Source of the DNA: Knoxdaviesia capensis
Taxonomy: Eukaryota; Ascomycota; Sordariomycetes; Microascales; Gondwanamycetaceae
Assembly: GCA_001510575.1 (NCBI GenBank)
Contig: LNGK01000004.1
Coordinates: 2,039,988 to 2,103,987, forward strand
Direction: 5' to 3'
DNA: 64,000 bases
Under the pieces are notes generated by a model. The model was not told the DNA's origin and searched no databases. It saw only the letters and a list, made by a program, of their open reading frames with translations. The position numbers and the translations under genes were made by a program. Positions 1 through 10,641 of the stretch are shown in pieces (positions within the stretch are counted from its first letter, which is position 1; each line of letters starts with the position of its first letter).

Positions 1-1019
1 GCTTCTTACTATTGTCTGATCTTTCTATAGCCTTGTGAGACATCTGGAATGCTTTACAAAGCGAACCCTCAAGTCAGATCTCAAATTTTCTGGATATGCA
101 TATCTCCAATTCTCCATGTAGCTTTTGCGAACTTTGATAGATGTTTGGGCTGTATCCAGGTCGACCCTCTATGCAGAAGACATTACCCATTTTCGGATGT
201 CTGCCATTCCCAAGCGCTCGGTCTTCAAGGGCGGAGATTGCTCAACCGGAGAGCAGATGGAGTCCGGATAGCTAGTTTCAGAGACCTAACCACGTTGAGA
301 TACACCAAAGACGATCTGTCGATATAGAGCTGTATCTGTCGTTGATATTACGAAACAATCAGATCTCGGCATTTTGTTCCGGAAGCATTGTCTATGCATG
401 CATTGTCTGCTCAAAGTCGGGGGGATGTCATCCTTGAAAGGCTCTCGTTCGAAGTCCCGCGGCCGACAGTGCCGCACACCAGAAAATCGGAATCACATTG
501 GCTGTTGGATGAGGTCCCGGAAATAAGAAGTTTCACACTATTAGCGCGGTTATCACGCCTTCATCGAGATATCAACAGCTGTCTAGGGTTAGGGTTAAGG
601 ACATTGTCTTCCAGTACGGCCCAACTTGTAACGTCCACGTCTTGGCCTTTCTCATGGTAAGATTGGACGTCCATTATTGAATCCTCAGGCCTTCGAATAT
701 GCTTGAATATGGGTCTCCTCATCGGTCGACTGCTGATATGACAGTCCCGTCTTAGAAGATCAGGTAAAGACATGTGTCATGAAACCGTTGCATTGTTTAT
801 CTGGAAGCATCTCACCCTAGAGAGGATGGATGAACATAATCATAAGCACTATATACACGAATCCCACATAGCTCCACAAGCAAACAGAAAAACACCAGAA
901 CGCCTCTTGTCCTATCTTCGCGAGGAAGCGGCTACTGATATCGAAGCCAGACCCTATCCCTAGTTCAAACAGATATATCAACCGGAAGGGCGGGTGATTC
1001 CCCCGGGAGTGGTTGCCTT
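1..1019. other. No supported gene
   Basis: Short open frames exist on both strands (for example 388-660 + and 561-773 -), but none shows a recognisable domain or consistent G/C third-position bias. The only structure I note is a telomere-like double repeat at 584-598. Confidence 0.5.
584..598 (+). repeat. Interstitial telomere-like repeat
   Basis: Two tandem TTAGGG-type units (tagggttagggttaa). It is far too short to be a telomere. Similar two-unit tracts occur at 41455-41466 and 56341-56353. Confidence 0.6.
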
Positions 1020-1976
1020 TTATTCTCCTTCTGACCGACCATTCTCAACGAGCCGGACGCAAATCACAGCGGTTCCGGCAGCAATACCACCAAGACACAA
1101 AGTGTGAAAGCCTTCCCACATACACGCGCGCCACAACGCAGATCGACTCTCCCCGGCGGCGTCATCCGTGGTACGGAGGAGGAACTTCTTGGATGCGCCG
1201 AATGTGAACAGGCCAATGACACACAGAATGATGCTCCAGATCAGGCCGACGCCGACCGTCGAGGCGAAGAAGTACGGCACGAGCGGAATCAGAGCGCCAC
1301 AGATGTAGCCGGCTGAGATGGCGGCGCCGTTGAGGATGGGAGAGAGCGGGGGCTCGAGGGCGTCGTCGTCCTCGTCGGAGTCGGATGCGAGGAATCCTCG
1401 GCGAGCGTCGGAGGTGGGGGTCGGTTGGGCCGGTGCTGAGAGCTGTGAAATATGCCGCGACACGCCGGGGAGACGGCCGGACTGGACCAAGTCGGTGAGG
1501 ATGGGGGAGACTTCGTCGTCGCGGAGATGCAGTGGCTCCAGGTACTTCCGGACAATGGACTCCGGATCGCTGGAGCTGCTCTTGACCTCATCCTCGTCTT
1601 CCTCCTCTTCTAGAGTTGCTGAGCTCCGTTCACTGCTGCTGCCGCTGCCCCGGCCTGAGGTGGCCGACGCCCACGGCGACATCCGCAACATGCCTTTGGC
1701 CTCCTCTGCATCTCCGATATCAGCATCACTTCTCGAGTGGTCGTGATGCGAAGTCTCCCTCTGTGGAAGTGCGTCCCGGGCTGACAGGAAACCGCCGATG
1801 CCCATGCTGATGCTTCCGGCACATAGCTCGGCAAGGCCGGCGTATATCACGGTGTCTGTCCGGCCGAGGGACGACAGACCGGCCGTCAGGGCGAACGGGA
1901 CGGTTAGGCCATCCGAGAACCCGAGAGTGAAGTCACTCAGAATGATGGTGAGCTTGCGGGACGGAAGACGGCCCAT
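1020..1976 (-). CDS. CCC1/VIT1-family vacuolar iron/manganese transporter
   Basis: A single-exon gene of 318 residues. The family moves Fe2+/Mn2+ from cytosol into the vacuole. The N-terminus carries the family signature SDFTLGFSDGLTVPFALTAG (TM1, about residues 12-35), followed by TM2 (about 42-65, AGLAELCAGSISMGIGGF). Three more membrane segments lie near residues 212-234, 238-262 and 283-308, giving the usual five. Between TM2 and TM3 the cytosolic loop is long (about 145 residues), Ser-rich and acidic, with an EEEEDEDE run and a second DSDEDDD patch; the short helical metal-handling part (YLEPLHLRDDE) sits inside it. The ATG at 1974-1976 leads directly into TM1, so no leader seems to be missing. 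The family call is confident; which metal is preferred cannot be told from sequence. Confidence 0.9.
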   Translation of the reverse strand: MGRLPSRKLTIILSDFTLGFSDGLTVPFALTAGLSSLGRTDTVIYAGLAELCAGSISMGIGGFLSARDALPQRETSHHDHSRSDADIGDAEEAKGMLRMSPWASATSGRGSGSSSERSSATLEEEEDEDEVKSSSSDPESIVRKYLEPLHLRDDEVSPILTDLVQSGRLPGVSRHISQLSAPAQPTPTSDARRGFLASDSDEDDDALEPPLSPILNGAAISAGYICGALIPLVPYFFASTVGVGLIWSIILCVIGLFTFGASKKFLLRTTDDAAGESRSALWRACMWEGFHTLCLGGIAAGTAVICVRLVENGRSEGE

Positions 1977-3811
1977 TGTGACAATGTGGAAGAGGGGGAG
2001 ATGGGGTGTTGCGCTAGGAGAGAATAGCTTTCTTGGGAGAGTGGTGTAACTGGCGTGGTCGATCCTTCTGGTAGCACGGTGAGTCCAACGTCCAACGCCA
2101 CAGATGATATTGCAAAGGAGAGGAGGAAGAATTTAGTTGAGAGGGGAGGATGGCGGCCAATGTATTGGGAAGAGTTGATGAACCCAATAAATCTTTTAAT
2201 CAACAAGTGCCACCAGAAAGTCCCATATGTAGGGCGAACCTCAAGGCTTGGGATATTATTTCCCCCCGAGTGTATTGCATGGAGAGGCCGCGTTTCTTTG
2301 TAAGACACTGTCGACCGTTGTCGAATCGCCTACCGTTGCCACCAGATCTGGCACATGTCTCCTTACTCAGTTGGACACCGATCCAGCCAATTTAGGACCG
2401 CGATATATGTGCACGTTGGGGGGGTGTGTGAACGGCGATAAACGCCAGAAGGCTATTTCCACGGGACACAGAGCCATGCAAAATTCACACGTACCGGTAT
2501 CCCCGGCCCGCCTCCAAGACAACACCGAATGCACCAGATGGCCCGGCCCCCGGAGTATGTTCACCGCCAAGTTTCCGCCAGGAAGGATTGATTTTCAACA
2601 GCGGGATTGGCATTGGCTGGCGAATTTCCCCCAATGGCCAAGGTGTGTGGGAGGGATATTGGCAGAAAGTGGAAAATGTGGAAGACACGACGACGGCCTT
2701 ACCGGGTCCGGGATCTGCACGAAAGATGACATTCCCGGAACATGGTCTGGAGCACACGTGCAACGCAACACAGCGCAGAAAATTACCGAAGGCATACATT
2801 GGGAGAGCCAACACGTGGGGACATCTTGAGCTCTGTGTCGACAATCCGGCCACTGAGGGGAAAAAAGAAAGAGAATCAAGACTTGCGTGTACAGTACTCT
2901 ACATAGACTTCTTCCTTGTCTCTCCGCTTAACAAGTTCCCCTCCCATTGCCCCCCCCCACGACTTACATCCGGACGGCAATGCATTCTGCAACTTCAGAG
3001 CTTCGTTGCCGCACAAAAAAGCCTTTTCTCACAGACATACCTGGCCCAACTTGGCCCTACGACGATGTTTGCCGACGCTGAGGTGCCTGACTCTCCTAGA
3101 CGCCGGCTTGGCGAAAGCTTGTGTCTGCGCCATGCCAAGTGACGTCTTGTGTCAACGACATTTGGGAAATATAGCACGAGAGAACCGCCGGCCGAAGAAG
3201 TTAGGTATATTGAAGACGGGAAAAACGAGGAAAAAGAAAAAAAAAATAACTGAGGGGAAGAATGTGAGCTCTAAAATTCACTCGCCGCTATACAAACTTT
3301 ATTACCGGATAAAGCCCTGAAAAGTTTATGGCAAACCTACAACTCTAAAACTTTGTTTTGGTGAATTTTAATTTCCTCTTGTTTTCTGGACGAGTCCTTT
3401 TGATTCTATTTCACTACTACGCCTCCTGCTTCGCCTGCTGAAGCAATGCAGCGGCGGCTTGCAGAAGTTCCACTAAAACGGCCGAAAAGCCGAGCTGGTT
3501 GTTGTTGAGTTTAAACCTGTTGGAATGGGCCTTTAGCAGTTTGTTTAGAGAGAGAGGTCATGTAGACAAGTACAGCTTGCATGTATCTGTGAATGGAAAC
3601 GAGACATCTAGAATACAATCTATACTTGGGTCATGGTGTCATGGTCATGGTCCTCAGTCATCCGTCAAACCCCTGACCCTAATATTTCTTAAACATCACC
3701 AACTTTTTTCCTCCGCGTATTGAAGAACCACAGTCTTTTTGATGAAAAAAAATAAAACCTGGTCCTGTATCATCAGCCATAATATATACAACAAAGAAGA
3801 CACCGGTCCAT
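1977..3811. other. Intergenic, no supported gene
   Basis: This stretch contains the upstream region of the iron transporter and the downstream region of the acid phosphatase. The longest open frame (2248-2829, +) has no recognisable features and overlaps equally long frames on the other strand. The 3240-3420 part is AT-rich. Confidence 0.5.
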
Positions 3812-5164
3812 TTACAGGGTCGAGAAGCCGGCAGGAGGGTTGAGGCCGTCGTTGTTCTCAATGGAGTCAGTGTAGTAGCTGGGGAGCTCGCTGTGCTTCC
3901 AGGTGTCGCGGATGGACGGCAGCAGAGTGCGGCCGCTGAAGGTGGTGTTCTCGGAGAGGTTAGGGGCAGGGTAGATCTTGACGCCCTTGCTTCCGGTGTT
4001 GAACACACCAGCGTACGACTGGTTGAAGAAGTAGGTGTCGAGCTTGTTGCAGTCGAAGTAGCGCATGGCCTGGCTGGTCTTGTCGGCAACGTACTTGAAC
4101 ACGTTGGCACCAACGTCCCAGCGGCCGAGGTTGTGCAGGTTCCAGTTGGCCTGGACGGTGGCGAGCTCGGAGTAGTGGTTGTAGTAGAAGCCGTCAACGG
4201 TGCCGTGCTCGGAGGCATCGACGGCGTCGCCGAGGAGCACCGAGAAGATGCGGTTCTGCTGGCCGTAGGTCTCGTTCTCGTCGAAGGTGAGGAGGACCAG
4301 GGTGTTCTTCATGAAGTGCGGGTCCTCAAGCAGGGGCTCGAGGAAGTTGCGCAGCCACGTGCCGGCCACCGTCACGTCGGTGTCGTGGGCGTCCGAGGTC
4401 ATGTTGGGGGTGATGAAGATCCACTGCGGCAGCTTGTCGTTGTCGAGGTCGGTGTGGAACTGCGAGCGGGTGCGGTCGATCATCGACAGGTTCTTGATCT
4501 GCGACAGGCGCTCGGGGGACTGGGTGACGCTGTCGAACAGCACGCCCGGGTTGTGCTTGCGCACGTAGTCGTTGGCGCCGTTGACCTGGTTCTTAAACTG
4601 CATGCCCTCGAAACCGGAGAACGGCATGTCCTCCTGGTAGTAGCCCCAGGTGATGCTCTTGGCGTCCAGGAGATCGTGGACGGTGCTGACGTTGGCGTCG
4701 AAGCGGTTGAAGTTGTCGTTCTGCATGCCGAAGTAGTCGCCCGAGATGGCGGCGGCATAGTTGGGCTCGGAAGGGTGGGTCACACCGAAGAAGCTGCTGA
4801 GGGTGATACCCTGCTTGGCAAAGAACTGGAAGTTGGCTGGATGGGTGGGAAGGGCAGTGTTAGTGTGTGTAAGTGTTACAGAAGCAGATGAAGAGGGGCA
4901 AGACTTACGGTCACCGGCAGTCTTGTCGTAGTCGGTGTTCTCGAACCAGATCGACACATAGCGGTCGAACACCTTGCCCTTGACGTTGCTGGTCGGGCTG
5001 CTGGTCAGAGCCGTGGCAGCGGCCTGGGCAACATCGGAGGCAGCAGTCTTGGTGTAAGCCACAGGCCAGTCGACCGAGGTGGAGGGCGACGGCGACGGCT
5101 GGCACGGGCTGGCGGAGGCAAGTCCGGCCACAGTGAGGGCGGCGGCAGCAATAGTGACAAGCAT
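3812..5164 (-). CDS. Secreted acid phosphatase (phosphoesterase family)
   Basis: Two exons: 5164-4909 and 4836-3812, with a 72-bp GTAAGT...CCAG intron at 4837-4908, giving 426 residues. The intron is a multiple of three and has no stop, so an unspliced reading is also open, but only splicing gives the family-like junction GDPNFQFFAKQ. A signal peptide covers about residues 1-19 (MLVTIAAAALTVAGLASAS). Family motifs follow in order: FENTDYDKT, GVTHPSEPNYAAAISGDYFG, WIFITPNMTSDAHDTDV and LVLLTFDENETYG, then an aromatic C-terminal part (YYNHYSELATVQANWNLHNLG). Such enzymes (phosphate- or pH-regulated fungal acid phosphatases, Pfam phosphoesterase) release phosphate from organic esters outside the cell. 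A TATA element lies about 120 bp upstream of the ATG. I saw no perfect CACGTG near the promoter. Confidence 0.93.
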   Translation of the reverse strand: MLVTIAAAALTVAGLASASPCQPSPSPSTSVDWPVAYTKTAASDVAQAAATALTSSPTSNVKGKVFDRYVSIWFENTDYDKTAGDRKSCPSSSASVTLTHTNTALPTHPANFQFFAKQGITLSSFFGVTHPSEPNYAAAISGDYFGMQNDNFNRFDANVSTVHDLLDAKSITWGYYQEDMPFSGFEGMQFKNQVNGANDYVRKHNPGVLFDSVTQSPERLSQIKNLSMIDRTRSQFHTDLDNDKLPQWIFITPNMTSDAHDTDVTVAGTWLRNFLEPLLEDPHFMKNTLVLLTFDENETYGQQNRIFSVLLGDAVDASEHGTVDGFYYNHYSELATVQANWNLHNLGRWDVGANVFKYVADKTSQAMRYFDCNKLDTYFFNQSYAGVFNTGSKGVKIYPAPNLSENTTFSGRTLLPSIRDTWKHSELPSYYTDSIENNDGLNPPAGFSTL

Positions 5165-5282
5165 GATGGCAGACTCTGGAGGGACGAAGCAGATCGGATG
5201 GATTGACTGTTGGCTGAAGGATGCTGAGGAATCAAGAGAGAACAGTTGAGGAACGGATCATGAGGAGAGGCGCAGCCCGCAG

Positions 5283-5289
5283 ATTTATA
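5283..5289 (-). promoter_or_regulatory. TATA box of the acid phosphatase gene
   Basis: The minus strand reads TATAAAT, about 120 bp upstream of the ATG at 5164. Spacing fits a fungal TATA element for an inducible secreted enzyme. Confidence 0.55.
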
Positions 5290-7045
5290 GCCCAGAGGTT
5301 AGTGGGTGGTAATGCGTTGGTGGCCGAAGACACATGTGCTGAGTTGTGCATATGAGAATGGAGCTCAATGAACCAAGAAAACAGACCTTCTCCACCATGA
5401 GACATTTGCCGTCTACCCATGTGGACGAAGTCTGGGAGAGTGGAAGGTCGATCCAAGATGGGAGAAGAAAAGAAAGGGTTCTCTCAACCACCGAGATGAA
5501 TTGGAACTAGCTCCCAGCAAGCCGGTACAAGTGCAAGTCGGGAAACTTACTCGGTCAATGGGCCCAAGCTATGCGCCCGTAGAACATCCGGCTGGGTTCC
5601 AAAGGCGTAGAAGCAAGCTCTAGCCAGCCAGGAGCTGTGCCGCCGTTCATCCCATGTGGTATTTTGCCTCACCCCCAAGTTCGATGAGGCCATGGAACGG
5701 AAGAGGGTGCCGACGTCCGCCGAGCTGTGGAGAGAGAGAGAACAGAAACGTGCTTGCTAGAAGCCTATGCAACTTTCTAATCGAGCGTCTGCGGTTGGCT
5801 GCCTGGGGTGTTCCGTAGAAACACGCCTATCTTCTAGAAGGTTATAAGCAGGGAAGCAGTACACCGTGCATCCTGGACGCCGCCTTCGCCGCCCCGTACG
5901 CCGTCTTGGTGCAATCGGTGTCCCGAAGCAGAAAGACGCAGAGACTTTCACGGGCTGTCACATCCGGGTTATTTCCCCAGGTGCAAGGGCCGGGAAGGAT
6001 GTTCCCCACCTGTAAGCTCCGGCGGGCGGGGTGGGCGACCACAGAAAACGCAGAGGGGAATACTTGGGAGCGTCTCATATATCGAATTGCTTGCACGTGT
6101 GGAATGGTCTCTCTTTACTCTTGTTCGATGATCTATAATGGTTTTACTCGGGTGGCTTGGGGGATCTGAGCTGACTGGCTAGTGGCGATAGACTTTGCCA
6201 CCACCCGTCATATTGGGTCGACTGGAGGTCAGAGAGACAAAGGGAGGGAGCGAGCAAAATCCCCGGTTTTGCTTGTTCGAAATCCCAATGTTTCACAAGA
6301 GGCAAAAGGGCTCCCGAATGAAGTTATCGGCCTATTAACAACCATCGTGTTTGCGTGCAAAGTTGCACGGCCTTACACAATGCTGTGTATCTTGAACAGC
6401 CATCCAATGGGTACGGGAACAGCTGGATACCAGAGAGGAGTTCACAGCATGAACTTGTACTCACACGTGTGCTTCCAATACTTCGTTGTCTGTGTCGTCA
6501 TCGGCTGTTAGGGCTGGTTAGTTCTTGTTCCCACCCAGCACGTTTTGATGTGCGTCTTCCTGACTTCCCTCGGTGAAGATGATACTGGCTGTGCCAATAG
6601 AAGCAGGTGAATTTGTCAAGACCCGCGGGAATAGATGTGGACGGCATTGAAAGGAGCAGAAAATACGAAGAAACGTGCTCGTCGATCGCAGGATATCGTT
6701 TCGAGAACCTTGATATCCCAGATGTCGTCACTAAATGCACGCCTCGCTAAGTGGATGCGCCGATAGAGCCACACCCCGCCGGTCGCGACAGTTGGCACGT
6801 ACCAATTTGGGACCAGGTGCGAAGGCCTACAGCCGCAACGACGAAGGACGCAAAGTCTTCGGTGATCTGTAGCATTGGATGTATTCTTTCGTTTCTTTTT
6901 TGTTTTTCTGTCTTTTCGTGCATGTGTGTTGCTCGCTGGCTCGCTCGTTTCTCAGAAAAAGCCCAGCCTCTTATTCCCTCTTTCATTGTGTGTATCCGCC
7001 TGGGTGGATGCCGGATCTGCCGTGTTAGTCGAGCTCGAAAGCTTC

Positions 7046-7052
7046 TATAAAA
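7046..7052 (+). promoter_or_regulatory. TATA box of the multicopper oxidase gene
   Basis: TATAAAA, about 100 bp before the ATG at 7151. Confidence 0.6.
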
Positions 7053-7150
7053 ACTTCGGCTGGTTTTTGGTGCAGTTAGATGATGCGCCTGGAGTGAGCT
7101 GAGCTTCCGTCAGTCGGATTCTGCCATTTTCCGTCTCACCCTCTGTCATT

Positions 7151-9223
7151 ATGGAGCATCCGCATACCCGGTCCGAAGCTCCGTTGCTGGGCTCCGGGAA
7201 GAAGGCGGACCCGAGCAATGGCGGCGACTGGGAGGAACGCATAGCACGAACCCGAAACATACGGCCGTTCTGCATATCGGCCGTCATAACCATCTCCGTC
7301 TCGTTTATACTCTCCCTGACCGTTGTCAGCTTCCTCCCGGCCTTCATGTCGGGCGGGAGACCGGCCCTTACCCACATCTCCGTGCACTCGCCGGCCCGGC
7401 CATCAATACCACTGCACCAGCACATCGAGACCATTCCCGACTCACCACAGCTCCGCGATGCATCCGACTACGTGCTCTCACCCTCCTGGGACGCCTCGGC
7501 ACCGCCGACCGTGCACGAGCACTTCTGGACCATCGCCGACGACGAGCTTGCGCCGGACGGCGTGACCCGGCCGATGATGCTTATCAACCGCCAGTTCCCC
7601 GGCCCGCTGGTCGAGTTGACCGAGGGCGACACACTGGTGCTGCACATCGCAAACCAAGCGACCAACGCCACGTCGATACACTTCCACGGCATCTTCCAGA
7701 CCGGCTCCAACGCCATGGACGGCACGGTCGGCATCACACAGTGTCCGATCGCTCCGGGATCGGACTACACCTACCGCTTCAGCGTGGCCGGGCAGCCGGC
7801 CGGAACCTATTGGTACCACGCGCACTTCAGCTCCCAGGCCGTTGACGGACTGGTCGGTCCCGTCGTGGTGCACACGCGCCGGCCAGCAGGGTCTCCGTAC
7901 ACCCCGAAGTACGCGTCCGACCGCGTGCTCCTCGTACACGACCACTACCACAACTCCAGCGCCGCCCTGCTGGAAGACTACCTCCAGCCCGACCGCGAAA
8001 ACGAGGAGCCCGTGCCCGACAGCGCGTTGCTCAACGGTCGGGGCGTGCGGAAGTGTAGTGATTTCCCCGGCTGGGCGTGTGACGACAGCACGACGGCATT
8101 CCCGTCTCTGGATATTTCGCGGGGCGGAGCGCACCGCGTGCGCGTGGTCAACGCGGGTGCGTTTGCGGAGTTCCAGATGCAGATCGACCAGCACCCTTTC
8201 GATGTGGTCGAGGTCGACGGCACCGAAGTGCACCCTGAGCCGTTCCATCGCTTGAACATCCTCCCCGCCCAGCGATATAGCATCGTGCTGACTGCCAATG
8301 CCACCGCTGGTGACGCGTTTTGGTTGCGGGCTCGCATGGTGACGCACTGCTTCCGCCGGGACAACGAATTCCTTGATCCAGAGGTCCGCGCCATAGTGCG
8401 GTACGTTGATGGGCCGTCGGCAGCATCCTTGATGCCAGTTCAGAATACCGATCAGCTCCCCACAAGCCGCGACTGGGGTGAGGCTGTTGAAGTAGCATGC
8501 CGAGACCTGAACACATCGGCGCTACACCCCGTGCACGAGGTTGCAGTGCCACCCAGCGACGGGTACATGGTGCTCAAGGCGTCGTTTCGCATCGGCGCGT
8601 GGGCTCTCAGCCGGGGTACGATGAACGACTCGTCGTGGCTAGGAAATATCACATATCCCAGTCTGCACCGGTTCCTGGATGCCCCGGCGGAACACCAGCA
8701 AATCGTAGGTGCGGCTGGGGACGAGACGGCGGCGTTCGGAGTCAACTCGGCGGTGTTTGACCCGCAAACCGAGCTTGTGCTGCAAACGCGCGGCAGCGTC
8801 ACGCTCGACATTGCGCTGAACAACTTCGACGACGGCGCCCACCCGTTCCACCTCCACGGCCACAAGTTCTGGGTGCTCTCGCCGTCGAGCCTCGGATACC
8901 CGCCAACGCGCGAACAGATGCCGGCGTTTCTCGAGAAGACCGGCGCGCTGCACAACCCTCTGCGCCGCGATACTGTCACGGTCGGGCCGTACCAGTGGGT
9001 GCTGCTGCGCGTGACGCTCGATAACCCGGGCATGTGGGCGTTGCATTGCCATAATCTGTGGCATGCCCAGGCGGGAATGCTGATGCAGCTGCTGGTGCGA
9101 GGCGACGAGCTGGTATCAAACGGCCTCCATGGTCTTGGGCAAGCTGAGAGGGAGCTGTGTTCCCGCCCAGGAATAACGCGGGGATCTCGGCCAAGTGATA
9201 GCCAGTGGGAAGGCCACTTCTAG
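7151..9223 (+). CDS. Laccase-like multicopper oxidase, N-terminally membrane-anchored
   Basis: A single uninterrupted ORF of 690 residues. Multicopper oxidases take electrons from phenols, metals or other donors at a type 1 copper and reduce O2 to water at a trinuclear cluster. All four copper signatures are visible: HFHG (His177/179), WYHAHF (His223/225), HPFHLHGH (about 564-571) and HCHNLWHAQAGM (632-643). Ten residues after the type 1 Cys633 stands Met643, as in ascorbate-oxidase-type sites, rather than the Leu/Phe of high-potential laccases. Near residues 37-61 is one strong hydrophobic segment preceded by basic residues (RTRNIR), which suggests a type II membrane anchor instead of a cleaved signal peptide. 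The protein is longer than a typical ~600-residue laccase because of this anchor and a stem of about 60 residues. It is likely extracellular-facing; the substrate is unknown. Confidence 0.93.
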   Translation: MEHPHTRSEAPLLGSGKKADPSNGGDWEERIARTRNIRPFCISAVITISVSFILSLTVVSFLPAFMSGGRPALTHISVHSPARPSIPLHQHIETIPDSPQLRDASDYVLSPSWDASAPPTVHEHFWTIADDELAPDGVTRPMMLINRQFPGPLVELTEGDTLVLHIANQATNATSIHFHGIFQTGSNAMDGTVGITQCPIAPGSDYTYRFSVAGQPAGTYWYHAHFSSQAVDGLVGPVVVHTRRPAGSPYTPKYASDRVLLVHDHYHNSSAALLEDYLQPDRENEEPVPDSALLNGRGVRKCSDFPGWACDDSTTAFPSLDISRGGAHRVRVVNAGAFAEFQMQIDQHPFDVVEVDGTEVHPEPFHRLNILPAQRYSIVLTANATAGDAFWLRARMVTHCFRRDNEFLDPEVRAIVRYVDGPSAASLMPVQNTDQLPTSRDWGEAVEVACRDLNTSALHPVHEVAVPPSDGYMVLKASFRIGAWALSRGTMNDSSWLGNITYPSLHRFLDAPAEHQQIVGAAGDETAAFGVNSAVFDPQTELVLQTRGSVTLDIALNNFDDGAHPFHLHGHKFWVLSPSSLGYPPTREQMPAFLEKTGALHNPLRRDTVTVGPYQWVLLRVTLDNPGMWALHCHNLWHAQAGMLMQLLVRGDELVSNGLHGLGQAERELCSRPGITRGSRPSDSQWEGHF

Positions 9224-10597
9224 GCGCGATTGTTGTTTTGTTATTTGATGCACAGTTATACGCTTGATGTGTTTGATGTAGCGAAATAGAGAGACATGGA
9301 TTGATGAGTGCTGTTTGTTCGCAAATGTGAAGAAACTCACCCGACCCATGGCCGCTGAAGTTAGGGTATAACCCACAATCCACCCAGTCCCTGATGATAG
9401 GCCAGTGACAGCCGCTGTTTCCTTCCATCGAAACGAAACACCCCCTGAACGGGGCGCCTATCGCCTACCAAATATAGCCTGCGATGCGTGACGTGACGGC
9501 GGGCCATTTCTGCGGCCATGACCCCCCTCAACAAGGTTCGTGGGATATGATCTCCCCTGAATCACCAACAAATGTGTCTCCAACAGGCCGGCCAAAATAC
9601 TCGCCGGCATGAAGTTGAAGAAAGAGCGACCGACGGCCCGTTTCTACTACGGCCCGGCCCTTAAGCTAAAAGCTTGTTTGGGTTGCTCCTTCCCTTTGTT
9701 GAGACTGTTTCCAACGACCACACATGAAATGACATCGCGACAATTCAAATGTTGAAGATATCAGAATGTCCACTGGACACCACATTGTGCGAACCGGATG
9801 TTTGACTTATCTGGAGGTACACAGACATGGCATGCTAGAGTGGAGAACGACAGGACTAAACTACACCCTAGATAACTTACAAGCTGGTACTGCCCCTCCA
9901 CCGAGTTGCTCCGCCCCGACCGAACCTGGCAAAATGGAACAGCGAACAGCTCTTGGTGATCAAGGGAACCAGCAAGGCAGCTGGCACGATGGGGTGGATC
10001 TCGAGACAGCGAAATTACATTTTGCATCTACAGTACCTGGCGGCTGACAGCGCTGGCCATTGGGTGTATATATGTTCGGTGTTTCACGAACCCTTGATGT
10101 TGCTGCAGGTGTCTGCAGGCGAAATACATAACAAGCCGTCTCACCCAATTCTTGTCTCTGGATTGACGCCTTGTTGTATGTGCGTTTCTGGCTGGTTGTC
10201 AGGGAGGTATCAGAGATGGAGGACCCCCAATATCGGACCAGTAAGCCCGCCCTGCATTGGATCACAGCCGCGCAGGCCCACTCACCGCCGTCCATATCAA
10301 TCCAGTTGACAATCTGGGGTTCTCTCTATATATAATACCATCTCCTCTATTTCGAGCGACTTGTTGAAGAATAACTTCGCCCTTTCGGTTTCCACATGGC
10401 CGGGTATTTCTCGTTTCTCGTTTTTCGTTTCTTCGATTCCTTCATTTTATATATCCTCCCCTGTGCCCAACCTACCTTTACTCTCTCATTGCATCTCCCC
10501 ACCATACCCTATATTGTGTTTCCGCGAACTGCCCTGTTCGTACCTTATTCCAAAGCCCCTTGTCGCCATACCACCTCTGGCACGTCGTGCTGGCACA
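9224..10597. other. Intergenic and leader of the HET gene
   Basis: No coding region found before the HET gene. From about 10330 the sequence becomes a pyrimidine-rich leader typical of fungal promoters, with a TATA-like run at 10327-10337. Confidence 0.5.
10327..10337 (+). promoter_or_regulatory. TATA-like element of the HET-ankyrin gene
   Basis: TATATATAATA lies about 270 bp before the predicted start codon at 10598. If it is used, transcripts would start upstream of the ATG at 10396 or close to it. Confidence 0.4.
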
Positions 10598-10641
10598 ATG
10601 CGTCTTCTCGACACCGCGCATGTCAAGTTATCCGACCATAA
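10396..10641 (+). CDS. Possible upstream ORF overlapping the HET start codon
   Basis: An 81-codon ORF starting with ATG at 10396, out of frame with the HET gene and ending 44 bases inside it. The predicted peptide is hydrophobic with no recognised domain. If the mRNA starts near the TATA-like run, ribosomes would meet this ATG first, so it could lower HET translation. It is a regulatory candidate, not a likely stable protein. Confidence 0.3.
   Translation: MAGYFSFLVFRFFDSFILYILPCAQPTFTLSLHLPTIPYIVFPRTALFVPYSKAPCRHTTSGTSCWHNASSRHRACQVIRP

Larger units (their letters stand above)
5165..7150. other. Divergent intergenic region, phosphatase and oxidase promoters
   Basis: About 2 kb between two divergent genes. 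It carries both TATA elements, E-box-like CACGTG-related words (cacgtgtgg near 6096, cacacgtgtgc near 6462), and no open frame with recognisable coding features. Confidence 0.5.

Noticed and set aside
3893..4891. 332-codon plus-strand frame opposite the acid phosphatase
   Set aside because: Shadow frame; the minus-strand protein has clear family motifs.
1020..9223. Iron-uptake cluster (CCC1-like transporter plus multicopper oxidase)
   Set aside because: The oxidase has laccase-type, not Fet3-type, overall features, no permease partner is present, and a phosphatase lies between them.
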